From a virus: 47,860 bases of DNA. The stretch's first letter is position 1. Each line of letters begins with the position of its first letter. The notes under the pieces were generated by a model. That model was not told the DNA's origin and did no database searches. It saw only the letters and a program-made list of their open reading frames with translations. Made by a program: the position numbers and the translations under genes. This document shows positions 23,669-31,695 of the stretch, one piece after another. The stretch covers positions 1-47,860 of IMG/VR virus record IMGVR_UViG_3300044641_006593, one strand, 5' to 3'.

Positions 23669-25444
23669 ATGTCGTTATCGAAAGAACAAATATTATTAGA
23701 GTATGCTAAGTGTGTAAATGATACACCTTACGCCTTAAAAACATATTTACAAACTTACGACAACACACAGTCCAAATATGTTCCATTAGAACTTTTTAAT
23801 GATCAGGTTACACTTGTTAAAGATTATGACGAGTGTGAAGAAAATATCGCACTTAAATACCGACAAGCCGGTGTTTCAACCGTTACATCCGCATGGGCAT
23901 CTAAAAGGTTAGTATTTGCTAAAAAATCAAAACCAGAAAAAATATTGATTATTGCAAATAAAATGGACACCGCTGTAGAGATGGCAAATAAAGTGAGAGC
24001 TTTTGTTGAACAGTGGCCAAATTGGTTAGGTGTAACATTCTCTAACGAAAAAAATTCACAAAGACATTTTAAATTAACTAACGGATGTGAAGTAAAGGCA
24101 GTTGCAACATCTAAGGATGCTTTGCGTGGGTATACACCTACGATCTTAATCTTTGATGAGGCAGCATATATTAATGCGGACGAAGATTTCTGGTCAGCGT
24201 GTATGGCATCCCTATCTACAGGAGGTAAAGTTATAGTAATATCAACACCAAATGGATTTGATCCAATATATTATTCAATTTACAGTCAGGCGATAAAAGG
24301 AATGAATGACTTTAAAATAACAGAAATGTATTGGTTTCGAGATCCTAGATATTCTAAGGATCTGAAATTAATTAAGTGTGATGATATTGTTCACTATATG
24401 TTGAATAGGGCGGATTATAATGATTCTGAAATCATACTAGACTATACTGAAGTCAAAGTAATTAATAGAGACTTTGAAGAAATAAAGGAAAAAATTAATA
24501 AAGGTTACAAACCGTATAGTTCTTGGTTTGAGGCTATGGCCAAAAAGTTAAAGTTTGACAAAAGAAAAATTTCTCAAGAATTAGAATGTAATTTTTTAGG
24601 TTCGGGTGACAATGTTATCCCACCTGAAACGATGAAAAAAATAAAAGAAAACCACATCCAAGAACCTGTTAATAAATTTATGGGAGGTGCACTTTGGCAA
24701 TGGAAAGAACCTATTGTTGGTCATAAATATATTATGGGTGTCGATGTATCAAGAGGAGATAGTGAAGATTTTAGTACTATATCAATCATTGATTTTGACT
24801 CAAGAGAACAAGTTTTAGAATATATTGGAAAAATCCCACCCGATGTTTTAGCAGAAATTGCTTTCAAGTGGGGAACTATGTATGGTTCCCTTATCGTGAC
24901 TGATATAACAGGAGGGATGGGAGTGTCAACATCAAGAAAATTACAAGAACTTGGATATAAAAATTTATATGTTGATGGGGTAAACCCTGCAGATAAATGG
25001 AAGTGGGACCCAAAGGCTAATGATAAAATTCCTGGTATTAATTTTAACGCAAAACGAGTTCTAATTATTCAATCATTTGAGGAAGCTTTAAGGTATGATT
25101 TTGTTGTCAGATCACAAAGGTTATTTAATGAATTGAATACATTCGTTTATGTAAACGGTAGACCTGATCACCAAAAAGGACAACATGATGACTTGATAAT
25201 GTCATTTGCAATAGCAATTTATGTTGCTGAAACATCTTTTGCCCAATTAGAAAAAGTAACAGAACAAACAAAGGCAATGTTAGATTCTTGGTCAGTAGAA
25301 AGTAATACTTATCATAAAGAGTATACAAGTTTTAATCCAAGTTTACCAGTATCACAGAGAGATCAAACAGGATATCAGAGAAACACGGTCACTAAAAGTG
25401 ATTATGAAAAGTATTTATGGTTATTCAGTGGTAAAAGGGTTTAG
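23669..25444 (+). CDS. Terminase large subunit (T4 gp17-like)
   Basis: The 591-residue protein contains the packaging ATPase, with Walker-A-like RQAGVST (65-71) and Walker B ILIFDE (159-164), and motif III near VISTPNGF (190-197). The C-terminal RuvC-like nuclease has IMGVDVSRGDSEDFSTI with its first acidic residue at Asp359, VTDITGGMG, and a distal acidic pair in GQHDDLIMSF. It cuts concatemeric DNA and drives it into the prohead through the portal, the next gene. The length is near that of T4 gp17 (610). Confidence 0.95.
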   Translation: MSLSKEQILLEYAKCVNDTPYALKTYLQTYDNTQSKYVPLELFNDQVTLVKDYDECEENIALKYRQAGVSTVTSAWASKRLVFAKKSKPEKILIIANKMDTAVEMANKVRAFVEQWPNWLGVTFSNEKNSQRHFKLTNGCEVKAVATSKDALRGYTPTILIFDEAAYINADEDFWSACMASLSTGGKVIVISTPNGFDPIYYSIYSQAIKGMNDFKITEMYWFRDPRYSKDLKLIKCDDIVHYMLNRADYNDSEIILDYTEVKVINRDFEEIKEKINKGYKPYSSWFEAMAKKLKFDKRKISQELECNFLGSGDNVIPPETMKKIKENHIQEPVNKFMGGALWQWKEPIVGHKYIMGVDVSRGDSEDFSTISIIDFDSREQVLEYIGKIPPDVLAEIAFKWGTMYGSLIVTDITGGMGVSTSRKLQELGYKNLYVDGVNPADKWKWDPKANDKIPGINFNAKRVLIIQSFEEALRYDFVVRSQRLFNELNTFVYVNGRPDHQKGQHDDLIMSFAIAIYVAETSFAQLEKVTEQTKAMLDSWSVESNTYHKEYTSFNPSLPVSQRDQTGYQRNTVTKSDYEKYLWLFSGKRV

Positions 25445-25481
25445 TTTATAACTAACCATATTATTTTTTAAGAAAAAAATT

Positions 25482-27302
25482 ATGTCAGAACAAAAATTAA
25501 CGGTGTGGCAAAGATTGAGTAGGACTTTTGGTCCTAATGCAACCCTTGACCAACAATCTCCCGTATTCAAATTTGATAAAAAGGAGCTATTAAAGACAAC
25601 AGATAAATCTGAGTTTGAAAAAGAAAAATTACAATCTCAGCAGACAATGTATATCGGCCAACAATGGCAAAAAGTAGAAAATAATTTATACCAACAAGCG
25701 GTATATTATGAACCAACAAGAATGGCGTCATACTATGATTATGAATCTATGGAATATACACCTGAAATTTCTGCGGCATTAGACATTTATTCTGAAGAAT
25801 CCACAACACCAGATCAAGATGGACTTATATTAAAAGTTTATTCTGAATCAAAAAGAATAAAATCAGTATTAATCGATCTTTTTGTTAATAAATTGGATAT
25901 TAACACCAACTTACCAATGTGGACAAGAAACACATGTAAGTTTGGTGACAACTTTGTATATCTTAAGTTAGATCCTGAAAATGGTATTGTTGGATGTCAA
26001 CAACTACCAAACATTCAAATCGAAAGATTAGAAAAAGGGATGAGGTTTCAACCTGATAAGTACTCACAAGAAATGGAAAACGACGCTTTGAAGTTTACTT
26101 GGAAGGAAAAAAACATGGAGTTCAATACTTGGGAAGTAGCACACTTTAGAATTTTAGGTGACGATAGAAAACTACCGTATGGTACATCGATGCTCGAAAA
26201 GGCTCGTAGAATTTGGAAACAATTATTACTTTCTGAAGATGCGATGTTAATCTATCGTGTATCTAGAGCACCTGAAAGAAGAGTATTTAAAGTATTTGTC
26301 GGTAACATGGACGACAAAGATGTTGACCCATATGTACAAAGAGTTGCTAATAAATTTAAAAGAGATCAAATTGTTGATCACTCAACAGGTAATGTCGATA
26401 TGAGGTATAATCAAATGGCGGTAGACCAAGATTATTTCATTCCTGTTCGTGATCCGGCAGCAACCAACCCTATTGAAACATTACCAGGTGGTACGAACTT
26501 AGCTGAAATCGCAGACATTGAGTATATTCAAAAGAAATTAGTTACAGCTCTTAGAATACCTAAGGCTTATTTAGGATTCGAAGAGGCGGTAGGTGATGGT
26601 AAAAATTTATCATTATTAGATATTCGTTTTGCGAGAACTATCAATAGAATTCAAAAGTCTATGATTGCAGAATTAAATAAAATTGCAATTATTCATCTTT
26701 TTTTATTAGGTTTTGAAGACGAATTAACAAACTTCACATTAGGTTTACACAATCCATCTAAACAATCTGAATTACTTTCAATCGAACTATGGAAGGAAAA
26801 AATACTTCTGTATAAAGATGCAGTTACACCTATCGCAGACACAGTAGCCCCTGTTTCAGCGTCTTGGGCTAAAAAACATATCTTAGGGTTCTCAGATGAA
26901 GAAATAAGATTAGATATACAACAACAAAGGGTAGAAAGGGCAGTGGCTGCAGAACTTGTAAAAACTGCTGAGAGTATACCTAAAACCGGACTTTTTGATA
27001 CTATAGACCAACTTTACGGTAAAAAAGATGGTGAAGCAACACCTGAAGGAGGTGCGGCACCTGAAGGAGGTGATATGGATATGGGAGGTGGAGATTTAGG
27101 CGGAGGAGCCCCACCACCACCTGAAGGCTCACCATCACCTGAACCTGGAGGGGTAACACCTGAAAGTTTTAATAAAGATGGATTAGATTTAATATTGGAA
27201 GATTTGTCATTATTTAATTCTGCAGATGTTATAGAATTATCTAAAGGAAGAAACTCGTTGATTGAAATAGATGAAAGAGTTAAATCTTTATTGAATAAGT
27301 AA
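25482..27302 (+). CDS. Portal protein (T4 gp20-like)
   Basis: The 606-residue protein carries recognisable gp20 segments: YYDYESMEYTPEISAALDIY, KFGDNFVYLKLDPENG, SEDAMLIYRVSRAPERRVFK, QDYFIPVRDPA, ETLPGGTNLAEIADIEYIQK and RIPKAYLGF. It forms the dodecameric ring at the head vertex. The C-terminal 80 residues add a Gly/Pro/Glu low-complexity stretch (EGGAAPEGGDMDMGGGDLGG) ending in a helix. T4 gp20 (524 residues) lacks this tail, which may contact the similarly acidic scaffold. Confidence 0.95.
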   Translation: MSEQKLTVWQRLSRTFGPNATLDQQSPVFKFDKKELLKTTDKSEFEKEKLQSQQTMYIGQQWQKVENNLYQQAVYYEPTRMASYYDYESMEYTPEISAALDIYSEESTTPDQDGLILKVYSESKRIKSVLIDLFVNKLDINTNLPMWTRNTCKFGDNFVYLKLDPENGIVGCQQLPNIQIERLEKGMRFQPDKYSQEMENDALKFTWKEKNMEFNTWEVAHFRILGDDRKLPYGTSMLEKARRIWKQLLLSEDAMLIYRVSRAPERRVFKVFVGNMDDKDVDPYVQRVANKFKRDQIVDHSTGNVDMRYNQMAVDQDYFIPVRDPAATNPIETLPGGTNLAEIADIEYIQKKLVTALRIPKAYLGFEEAVGDGKNLSLLDIRFARTINRIQKSMIAELNKIAIIHLFLLGFEDELTNFTLGLHNPSKQSELLSIELWKEKILLYKDAVTPIADTVAPVSASWAKKHILGFSDEEIRLDIQQQRVERAVAAELVKTAESIPKTGLFDTIDQLYGKKDGEATPEGGAAPEGGDMDMGGGDLGGGAPPPPEGSPSPEPGGVTPESFNKDGLDLILEDLSLFNSADVIELSKGRNSLIEIDERVKSLLNK

Positions 27303-27309
27303 TATTTAT
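27303..27309 (+). promoter_or_regulatory. TATTTAT element after the portal gene
   Basis: Ends 12 nt before the ATG at 27322. Confidence 0.35.
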
Positions 27310-27321
27310 TAAATAAAAACT

Positions 27322-28053
27322 ATGAACACTTTTGGCACTATAAAAACAAAAATAGAAAAAGCATCTATCGGTTTATACGGAAAACCTGAATTTAAATCTT
27401 TTTTGAAACAATTTAAATCAATGGTTTTAGAAAACAAAGACATTGCTGAGTTATATTATATCTACGATGATTTATCTTCTAACAAGGGTATTAATGAATC
27501 TATCGCCGAAGATTACATAAATGAAACTGTTGAGTATTCTCAAATTTTAGTTGAAGGTAATTCAAAACATATTACAAAGGTAAGTAATTGGATTGATTCT
27601 ATTGTATTGGAACATACTAATGAATACAAGGATATTGATAATACGATATATAAGAAATCAATCAAAGACCTATCCACGGTTTTAGAATCTAAAAGAAAAA
27701 TTAAGTCTAATATTATTTTAGAAGAAAAGAAAGAAGATATAATAGAAAGCGTTAACTTACCAATTTCAACAATGGTTAAGGTTGCTGAAGAAAATATTAA
27801 ATTAGAATTAAAAAATATTTCAGAATCAGAAAGAAAAGTTATAGAGGAGTTGTCATCTATGTCGGATGAAGAAATCAAAACCGAAATGGACCAACTTAAA
27901 GAAAATGTTATTTCTAATTTGAAATCTACTTTGAACGAATCGACAGAATCTGATTTAAAATCAACAATAGAAAATACAATCAAAAAAATTAATGAATCAC
28001 CTTATGATAGATTCAATCTTTATAAGTTGAGGGGTTTAAGTCAAGGATTATGA
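27322..28053 (+). CDS. Helical prohead-core-like protein in the gp67/gp68 position
   Basis: The 243-residue protein is highly charged and mostly helical (EEKKEDIIESVNL, SESERKVIEELSSMSDEEIKTEM). It occupies the slot between portal and protease where T4 encodes the prohead core proteins gp67 and gp68. Several I-x-E sites (INESIAED, YINET, INESPYD near the C-terminus) would suit processing by the prohead protease. Sequence similarity to gp67/68 is not claimed. The stop overlaps the holin-like gene by 4 bp. Confidence 0.7.
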   Translation: MNTFGTIKTKIEKASIGLYGKPEFKSFLKQFKSMVLENKDIAELYYIYDDLSSNKGINESIAEDYINETVEYSQILVEGNSKHITKVSNWIDSIVLEHTNEYKDIDNTIYKKSIKDLSTVLESKRKIKSNIILEEKKEDIIESVNLPISTMVKVAEENIKLELKNISESERKVIEELSSMSDEEIKTEMDQLKENVISNLKSTLNESTESDLKSTIENTIKKINESPYDRFNLYKLRGLSQGL

Positions 28054-28286
28054 TTAGGTTTTTTAAATCAATGATGGAAGGGGCAAATGGGGGGATTTCC
28101 TCTAAAAGGTTTATTGGTCTTCTTTGTGGATTATCCCTAATTGTAGGATTATTTATATCTATGTTTAGTTGTGGAAAATACGAACCATCATCAACTTTGG
28201 TGGATGCTGTAGGTCTGTTGGCCTTTGGGTGTTTAGGTTTGACTTCAGTCGATTTCTTTACACACAAAAAAGGTGACAACAAATAA
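28050..28286 (+). CDS. Two-membrane-segment, holin-like protein
   Basis: The 78-residue protein has two hydrophobic segments (FIGLLCGLSLIVGLFISMF, ~21-39, and LVDAVGLLAFGCLGLTSV, ~50-67) and a charged tail (FFTHKKGDNK). The GISSKRFIGLLCG entry and the LLAFGCLGLTSVD second segment resemble small holin-like proteins of Bacteroidetes phages. Holins control lysis timing, but no endolysin is seen beside it, so a head-assembly membrane protein is an alternative. Its stop abuts that of the converging bS21 gene. Confidence 0.65.
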   Translation: MIRFFKSMMEGANGGISSKRFIGLLCGLSLIVGLFISMFSCGKYEPSSTLVDAVGLLAFGCLGLTSVDFFTHKKGDNK

Positions 28287-28469
28287 CTAGTTATTCTTTT
28301 TTTGTAAATAAGCTGCCTTTTTCTTCTGGTCTCTTTTTGAAACTGAAGGTTTCGTAAACTCCTGTAATTCCCTCAACCTTTCGATTTGTTTTGTTTTATA
28401 CACTTTAAATTTATATTGTTTAAGTGCTTGCTCAATAGAGTTAGGGTTTTTTACTGGTACTATAATCAT
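28287..28469 (-). CDS. rpsU: Ribosomal protein bS21 homologue
   Basis: The 60-residue protein opens MIIVPVKNPNSIEQALKQYK, followed by LRELQEFTKPSVSKRDQKK and KAAYLQKK. This matches Bacteroidetes bS21 along its whole length (usual length ~60-65). bS21 is a small-subunit platform protein near the 3' end of 16S rRNA. It is the only gene here with a full Shine-Dalgarno (AAAGGAGG, 8 nt from the ATG). In Flavobacterium the anti-SD is sequestered at a site that includes bS21, and rpsU itself keeps a strong SD and is thought to be autoregulated. The gene is inserted backwards in the head cluster. It could replace host bS21 and shift initiation. Confidence 0.93.
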   Translation of the reverse strand: MIIVPVKNPNSIEQALKQYKFKVYKTKQIERLRELQEFTKPSVSKRDQKKKAAYLQKKNN

Positions 28470-28477
28470 ATTTTTTT

Positions 28478-28485
28478 CCTCCTTT
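28478..28485 (-). promoter_or_regulatory. Strong Shine-Dalgarno of phage bS21
   Basis: Minus-strand AAAGGAGG, fully complementary to the 16S anti-SD core, with an 8-nt A-rich spacer to the ATG at 28469. Other genes in the window have A-rich leaders without such a site. Confidence 0.85.
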
Positions 28486-28489
28486 TGAT

Positions 28490-28496
28490 ATAAATA
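28490..28496 (-). promoter_or_regulatory. TATTTAT element upstream of bS21
   Basis: Minus-strand TATATTTATAT context, 20 nt upstream of the ATG and just upstream of the Shine-Dalgarno. It also resembles a degenerate host -7 element (TATATTTA). Confidence 0.4.
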
Positions 28497-28576
28497 TACA
28501 AGATTTTTCGATTTTTGACAACGATGTTTATTTTTATTATAATTGTATAAAACAAATAAACTTTAAGTTATGAAGA

Positions 28577-29026
28577 ATGAAAAAAGGAAAAACATCGAAA
28601 TTAAATGTTTTTGATGATGCTAAATGTTACTATGGTACGGTAGATTCAAAAGAAATGAAATCCATATACATAGTACTACAGACATGGATCCAACCATCAG
28701 ATGATTATGATAATTGGGAAAAAATAACAGGTCATATTAAAAGACAAATACAACACACATTATTAGAAGTATTAGACTTCACATTCTTCGAAAAGAAACA
28801 AATAGTCGACTTAGACTTGAGAACAAGTGGGATACAAAAAGGTAAAAAGAGTTTTTTAAATTTAGAGATTACACTTTTCATTCATAATAAATTTGTAGAA
28901 TTCAAATCACTTATTTTAAGAAATAAAATCAAAACACTATTAACTGCAATATACACTGACGATTTAAAAAATTGTAAGTTTTTTACACTTAATAAAACAA
29001 AAAATCCAGAAATGGTTATTTCCTAA
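28577..29026 (+). CDS. Conserved head-cluster protein, unknown
   Basis: The 149-residue, mixed alpha/beta protein (AKCYYGTVDSKEMKSIYIVLQTW, KSFLNLEITLFIHNKF) has no membrane segment. It lies between the holin-like/bS21 pair and the prohead protease. The segment HIKRQIQHTLLEVLD looks like an amphipathic helix. No family is recognised; a head assembly role is suggested by position only. Confidence 0.7.
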   Translation: MKKGKTSKLNVFDDAKCYYGTVDSKEMKSIYIVLQTWIQPSDDYDNWEKITGHIKRQIQHTLLEVLDFTFFEKKQIVDLDLRTSGIQKGKKSFLNLEITLFIHNKFVEFKSLILRNKIKTLLTAIYTDDLKNCKFFTLNKTKNPEMVIS

Positions 29027-29027
29027 T

Positions 29028-29034
29028 ATTTATT
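29028..29034 (+). promoter_or_regulatory. TATTTAT element upstream of the prohead protease gene
   Basis: Ends 15 nt before the ATG at 29050. Confidence 0.4.
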
Positions 29035-29049
29035 TATTAAAAATAGATT

Positions 29050-29757
29050 ATGAAAATTTTAGGACCGAATGATAGTGGTAAAGGAATACTTGTAGAATGG
29101 GATGCTGGATTCATCAATCCAAATGATGAGAGAAATACCGATATAATAAAAGAATCTTACGGACAGTTAGAACACTCAAAACCTTTTGTGTTCTATGCGA
29201 CATTACAAAAACACGGAGTACCTAACAGAAACGGTAGGGTTTATCCTGAAAACATATTAAGAAGAGAGGCTGATAAGTATAAAGAACTTATTAATAAAGG
29301 GATGTCGATTTCTGAATTAAACCATCCTGAGTCTTCATTAATTGACTTAGATAGAGTATCACATCTTATTACTGACATATGGTGGGAAAACAATGTTTTA
29401 ATGGGTAAGATTAAATTATTAACCACTCCAGGTTTTCACGAAAGAGGTATAGTGTCATCCAAAGGAGATGTTGCAGCAAACATGATGAGACAGGGTGTTA
29501 CTATGGGTGTATCTTCTCGTGGTGTTGGTTCTTTGGTAAAAAAAGGTGAGCAAAATGAAGTACAGGATGATTTTGAATTAATTTGTTTTGATCTTGTTTC
29601 TTCACCGTCAACGCCAGGAGCTTACCTTTACTTAAACAAGGAAGACCGACCAAAGTATGAAGAAAAACTTGCCGAACATGATAAAAGTAATTTTTCAGGT
29701 AGTGGTTTAGAGAAATCTGTTGACTTAATGAAAAGATTGACCGATTATTTAAAATAA
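29050..29757 (+). CDS. Prohead core protease (T4 gp21-like)
   Basis: The 235-residue serine protease has NRNGRVYPENIL (59-70), the His-bearing ELNHP (89-93, His92) and the Ser motif GVSSRG (153-158). These fit the U9/gp21 herpesvirus-type protease fold. In T4 this enzyme cleaves scaffold, capsid and internal proteins after (L/I)-x-E during maturation. Here the capsid, scaffold and several tagged proteins contain matching I/L-N-E sites. It lies upstream of the scaffold gene as in T4, with a 69-residue gene between them. Confidence 0.93.
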   Translation: MKILGPNDSGKGILVEWDAGFINPNDERNTDIIKESYGQLEHSKPFVFYATLQKHGVPNRNGRVYPENILRREADKYKELINKGMSISELNHPESSLIDLDRVSHLITDIWWENNVLMGKIKLLTTPGFHERGIVSSKGDVAANMMRQGVTMGVSSRGVGSLVKKGEQNEVQDDFELICFDLVSSPSTPGAYLYLNKEDRPKYEEKLAEHDKSNFSGSGLEKSVDLMKRLTDYLK

Positions 29758-29768
29758 AAAAACACATT

Positions 29769-29978
29769 ATGGAAGAAAAATATTTTATTGCAAAAATTAC
29801 AACAGACATGCCTGATGAGAACACAGGAAAGATTAAAAAAATTAGAGAAGAAAAATTAGTAAAAGGATATTCACCAACTGATGTTGAGGCAAAAGTTACT
29901 AAAGTATATGAATCATATACAATGGATTGGAGAATTACGGCAATAGTTGAATCAAAAATTGATGAAGTTATTGAATAA
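29769..29978 (+). CDS. DUF4494-like small protein
   Basis: The 69-residue protein (EKYFIAKITTDMPDENTGK, then LVKGYSPTDVEAKVTKVYE and WRITAIVESKIDEVIE) matches the pattern I recall for DUF4494, a small Bacteroidetes family with an AEA-type helix and a C-terminal IxxSxIDEVI strand. Its function is unknown. It is followed by a strong terminator, so it ends the protease transcript. Confidence 0.65.
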   Translation: MEEKYFIAKITTDMPDENTGKIKKIREEKLVKGYSPTDVEAKVTKVYESYTMDWRITAIVESKIDEVIE

Positions 29979-30003
29979 TTATTAATTATTACTACAAAAA
30001 TTT

Positions 30004-30030
30004 AAGGGACGCCAACAGGTGTCCCTTTTT
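30004..30030 (+). terminator. Intrinsic terminator after the protease operon
   Basis: Stem AAGGGACGCC / GGTGTCCCTT (one G-U), loop AACA, then a T run. Confidence 0.9.
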
Positions 30031-30092
30031 ATTTATATCTATTTTTTTTTATCTGAAAACCTTAATATAATGATTTTTTTATAATAAGGATA

Positions 30093-30099
30093 TATTTAT
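30093..30099 (+). promoter_or_regulatory. TATTTAT element upstream of the scaffold gene
   Basis: TATATTTATC between a terminator and the scaffold ATG (35 nt away), a good position for a new transcript start. Confidence 0.45.
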
Positions 30100-30134
30100 C
30101 TGTAAAATAAACGCGTAACGCATTGCTTAAAATA

Positions 30135-31664
30135 ATGAGTACAGAAAAAACAGGATCGATAGTTGAACAAACCTTATTACAAATTAAGGCTGTTGAAAAT
30201 GCTATCAGTGAAAATGCAAAAGGAATACTTGCTTCTACAATGAAACAAGAAATCAGCGAATTAGTTAGAGAGTCTTTAGTAGATTCAAAACAAACAAAAA
30301 AACCCCTAAACGAACAAGAAGAGCCTGAAATGGAAGAACCTGTAGTTGCGACTGCAGATGACGAAGAAGAAGAGGCTGTAATTGATGTTGAAGACGAGGG
30401 GGGAGAACCTGAATCAGAATATGTCTTTGGTATGGATTCCGAAGATGGTGAAGAAGAAGGTGATAATGAAATGGAAATGCCTCCACTTGACATGACTTCG
30501 GCATCACCTGACGAAGTTTTGAAAGTTTTCAAAGCTATGGGTGATGAAGATGGAATTATAGTTAAGAAGGATGATGATTATATTCACTTGATCGATGATG
30601 AAGATGAGTATTTGATTCAAACTGGAGACATGGACGATAATACAGAAGAACCAATGTTGGATTTAGAAGAAAGTGTTATCTACGAAATTGAAATGGAAGA
30701 AGGTGATTATCACATGGAAGAACAAGAATTTGAAGAAGGTGATTATCACATGGAAGAACAAGAATTTGAAGAAGGTGATTATCACATGGAAGAAATGTAC
30801 ATGGAAGAAGGAGACTATATGGTTGACTTGGATAATGTACAATTCGGACAAGATGATTTTTCAAATGTTGAAGAAGAATCCATTTATGAAATCGATGAAG
30901 AAGATCTTCACTCAGTAGTAGAAGCATTTAAAGCAGTAGGAATGGGAATGGGTAAAGTAGGAACAGGAATGGCTAAAACTTCAGTTAATAACAAAGGGTT
31001 CAAAGAAGACCAACCACAAGGCACAAAAGGTGTTGGAATGGGTAAAGCAAGTAAATTTAAATATCCTAAAATTAAACATGGAGTTACTGAAACCGAAACT
31101 GAAGAGGCATTCGAAGGTTGGGATATGGAAGAAGATGTTGATTTGGTAGATATTGAAGCTACTGGAGGTATGATGGAACCTGAAACAACTGAAGCGTCAA
31201 GAACTATGACATATAGAAGAAGAGCTGAAAGAGACAGAGTGGCAGCACCAAGTCAGTTAAGAAAAGAATCTGTAGAAAGAGAACTTGATTTAATTAAAGA
31301 GAAAAACGAAGAATACAAAAAAGCTTTGAATTTCTTTAGATCTAAGTTAAATGAAGTTGCAGTATTCAATTCAAACTTGGCATATGCTACAAGATTGTTC
31401 ACTGAACATTCCACTACAAAACAAGAAAAAATAAATATTCTAAGAAGATTTGATAATGTAGAATCTATCAAGGAATCTAAAACACTTTACAAGTCAATTA
31501 AAAATGAATTAGATGGTAAAGGTGGTGAGATGGTAACTGAGTCAGTTCAGACAAAAGTTAATAGAACACCAGCTAACGGATCATCAACAAACTTAATTGA
31601 AAGTAAAACTTATGAGAATCCTCAATTCATGAGAATGAGAGATTTGATGTCAAAAATTAAATAA
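30135..31664 (+). CDS. Prohead scaffold protein (T4 gp22-like)
   Basis: I start at the ATG at 30135 (MSTEKTGSIVEQ) rather than the in-frame TTG at 30123. The 509-residue protein is extremely acidic from ~60 to 260, with 12-residue repeats (GDYHMEEQEFEE), then a Gly/Lys linker (~265-300). A long helical region from ~375 (ERELDLIKEKNEEYKKALNFF) is typical of scaffold cores. T4 gp22 is 269 residues, so this one is expanded. I/L-x-E sites (PLNEQ, NLIESK near the C-terminus) should be cut by the protease. It is followed directly by the capsid gene. Confidence 0.85.
   Translation: MSTEKTGSIVEQTLLQIKAVENAISENAKGILASTMKQEISELVRESLVDSKQTKKPLNEQEEPEMEEPVVATADDEEEEAVIDVEDEGGEPESEYVFGMDSEDGEEEGDNEMEMPPLDMTSASPDEVLKVFKAMGDEDGIIVKKDDDYIHLIDDEDEYLIQTGDMDDNTEEPMLDLEESVIYEIEMEEGDYHMEEQEFEEGDYHMEEQEFEEGDYHMEEMYMEEGDYMVDLDNVQFGQDDFSNVEEESIYEIDEEDLHSVVEAFKAVGMGMGKVGTGMAKTSVNNKGFKEDQPQGTKGVGMGKASKFKYPKIKHGVTETETEEAFEGWDMEEDVDLVDIEATGGMMEPETTEASRTMTYRRRAERDRVAAPSQLRKESVERELDLIKEKNEEYKKALNFFRSKLNEVAVFNSNLAYATRLFTEHSTTKQEKINILRRFDNVESIKESKTLYKSIKNELDGKGGEMVTESVQTKVNRTPANGSSTNLIESKTYENPQFMRMRDLMSKIK
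30702..30809 (+). repeat. 36-bp tandem repeat in the scaffold gene
   Basis: Two perfect 36-bp copies and a third partial copy encode GDYHMEEQEFEE; a related EEGDY follows. Confidence 0.9.
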
Positions 31665-31695
31665 ATAAATAAACTCTAAATTAAAAAAAAATAAA

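Noticed and set aside
28282-28295. Palindrome AATAACTAGTTATT followed by T residues as a terminator
   Set aside because: All stem pairs are A-T apart from the centre and there is no loop; it includes both converging stop codons. Too weak to list as a terminator.
31253-31471. Antisense ORFs within scaffold, capsid, terminase and sugar genes
   Set aside because: They lie opposite well-supported genes, lack recognisable motifs and follow the codon pattern of the sense gene.
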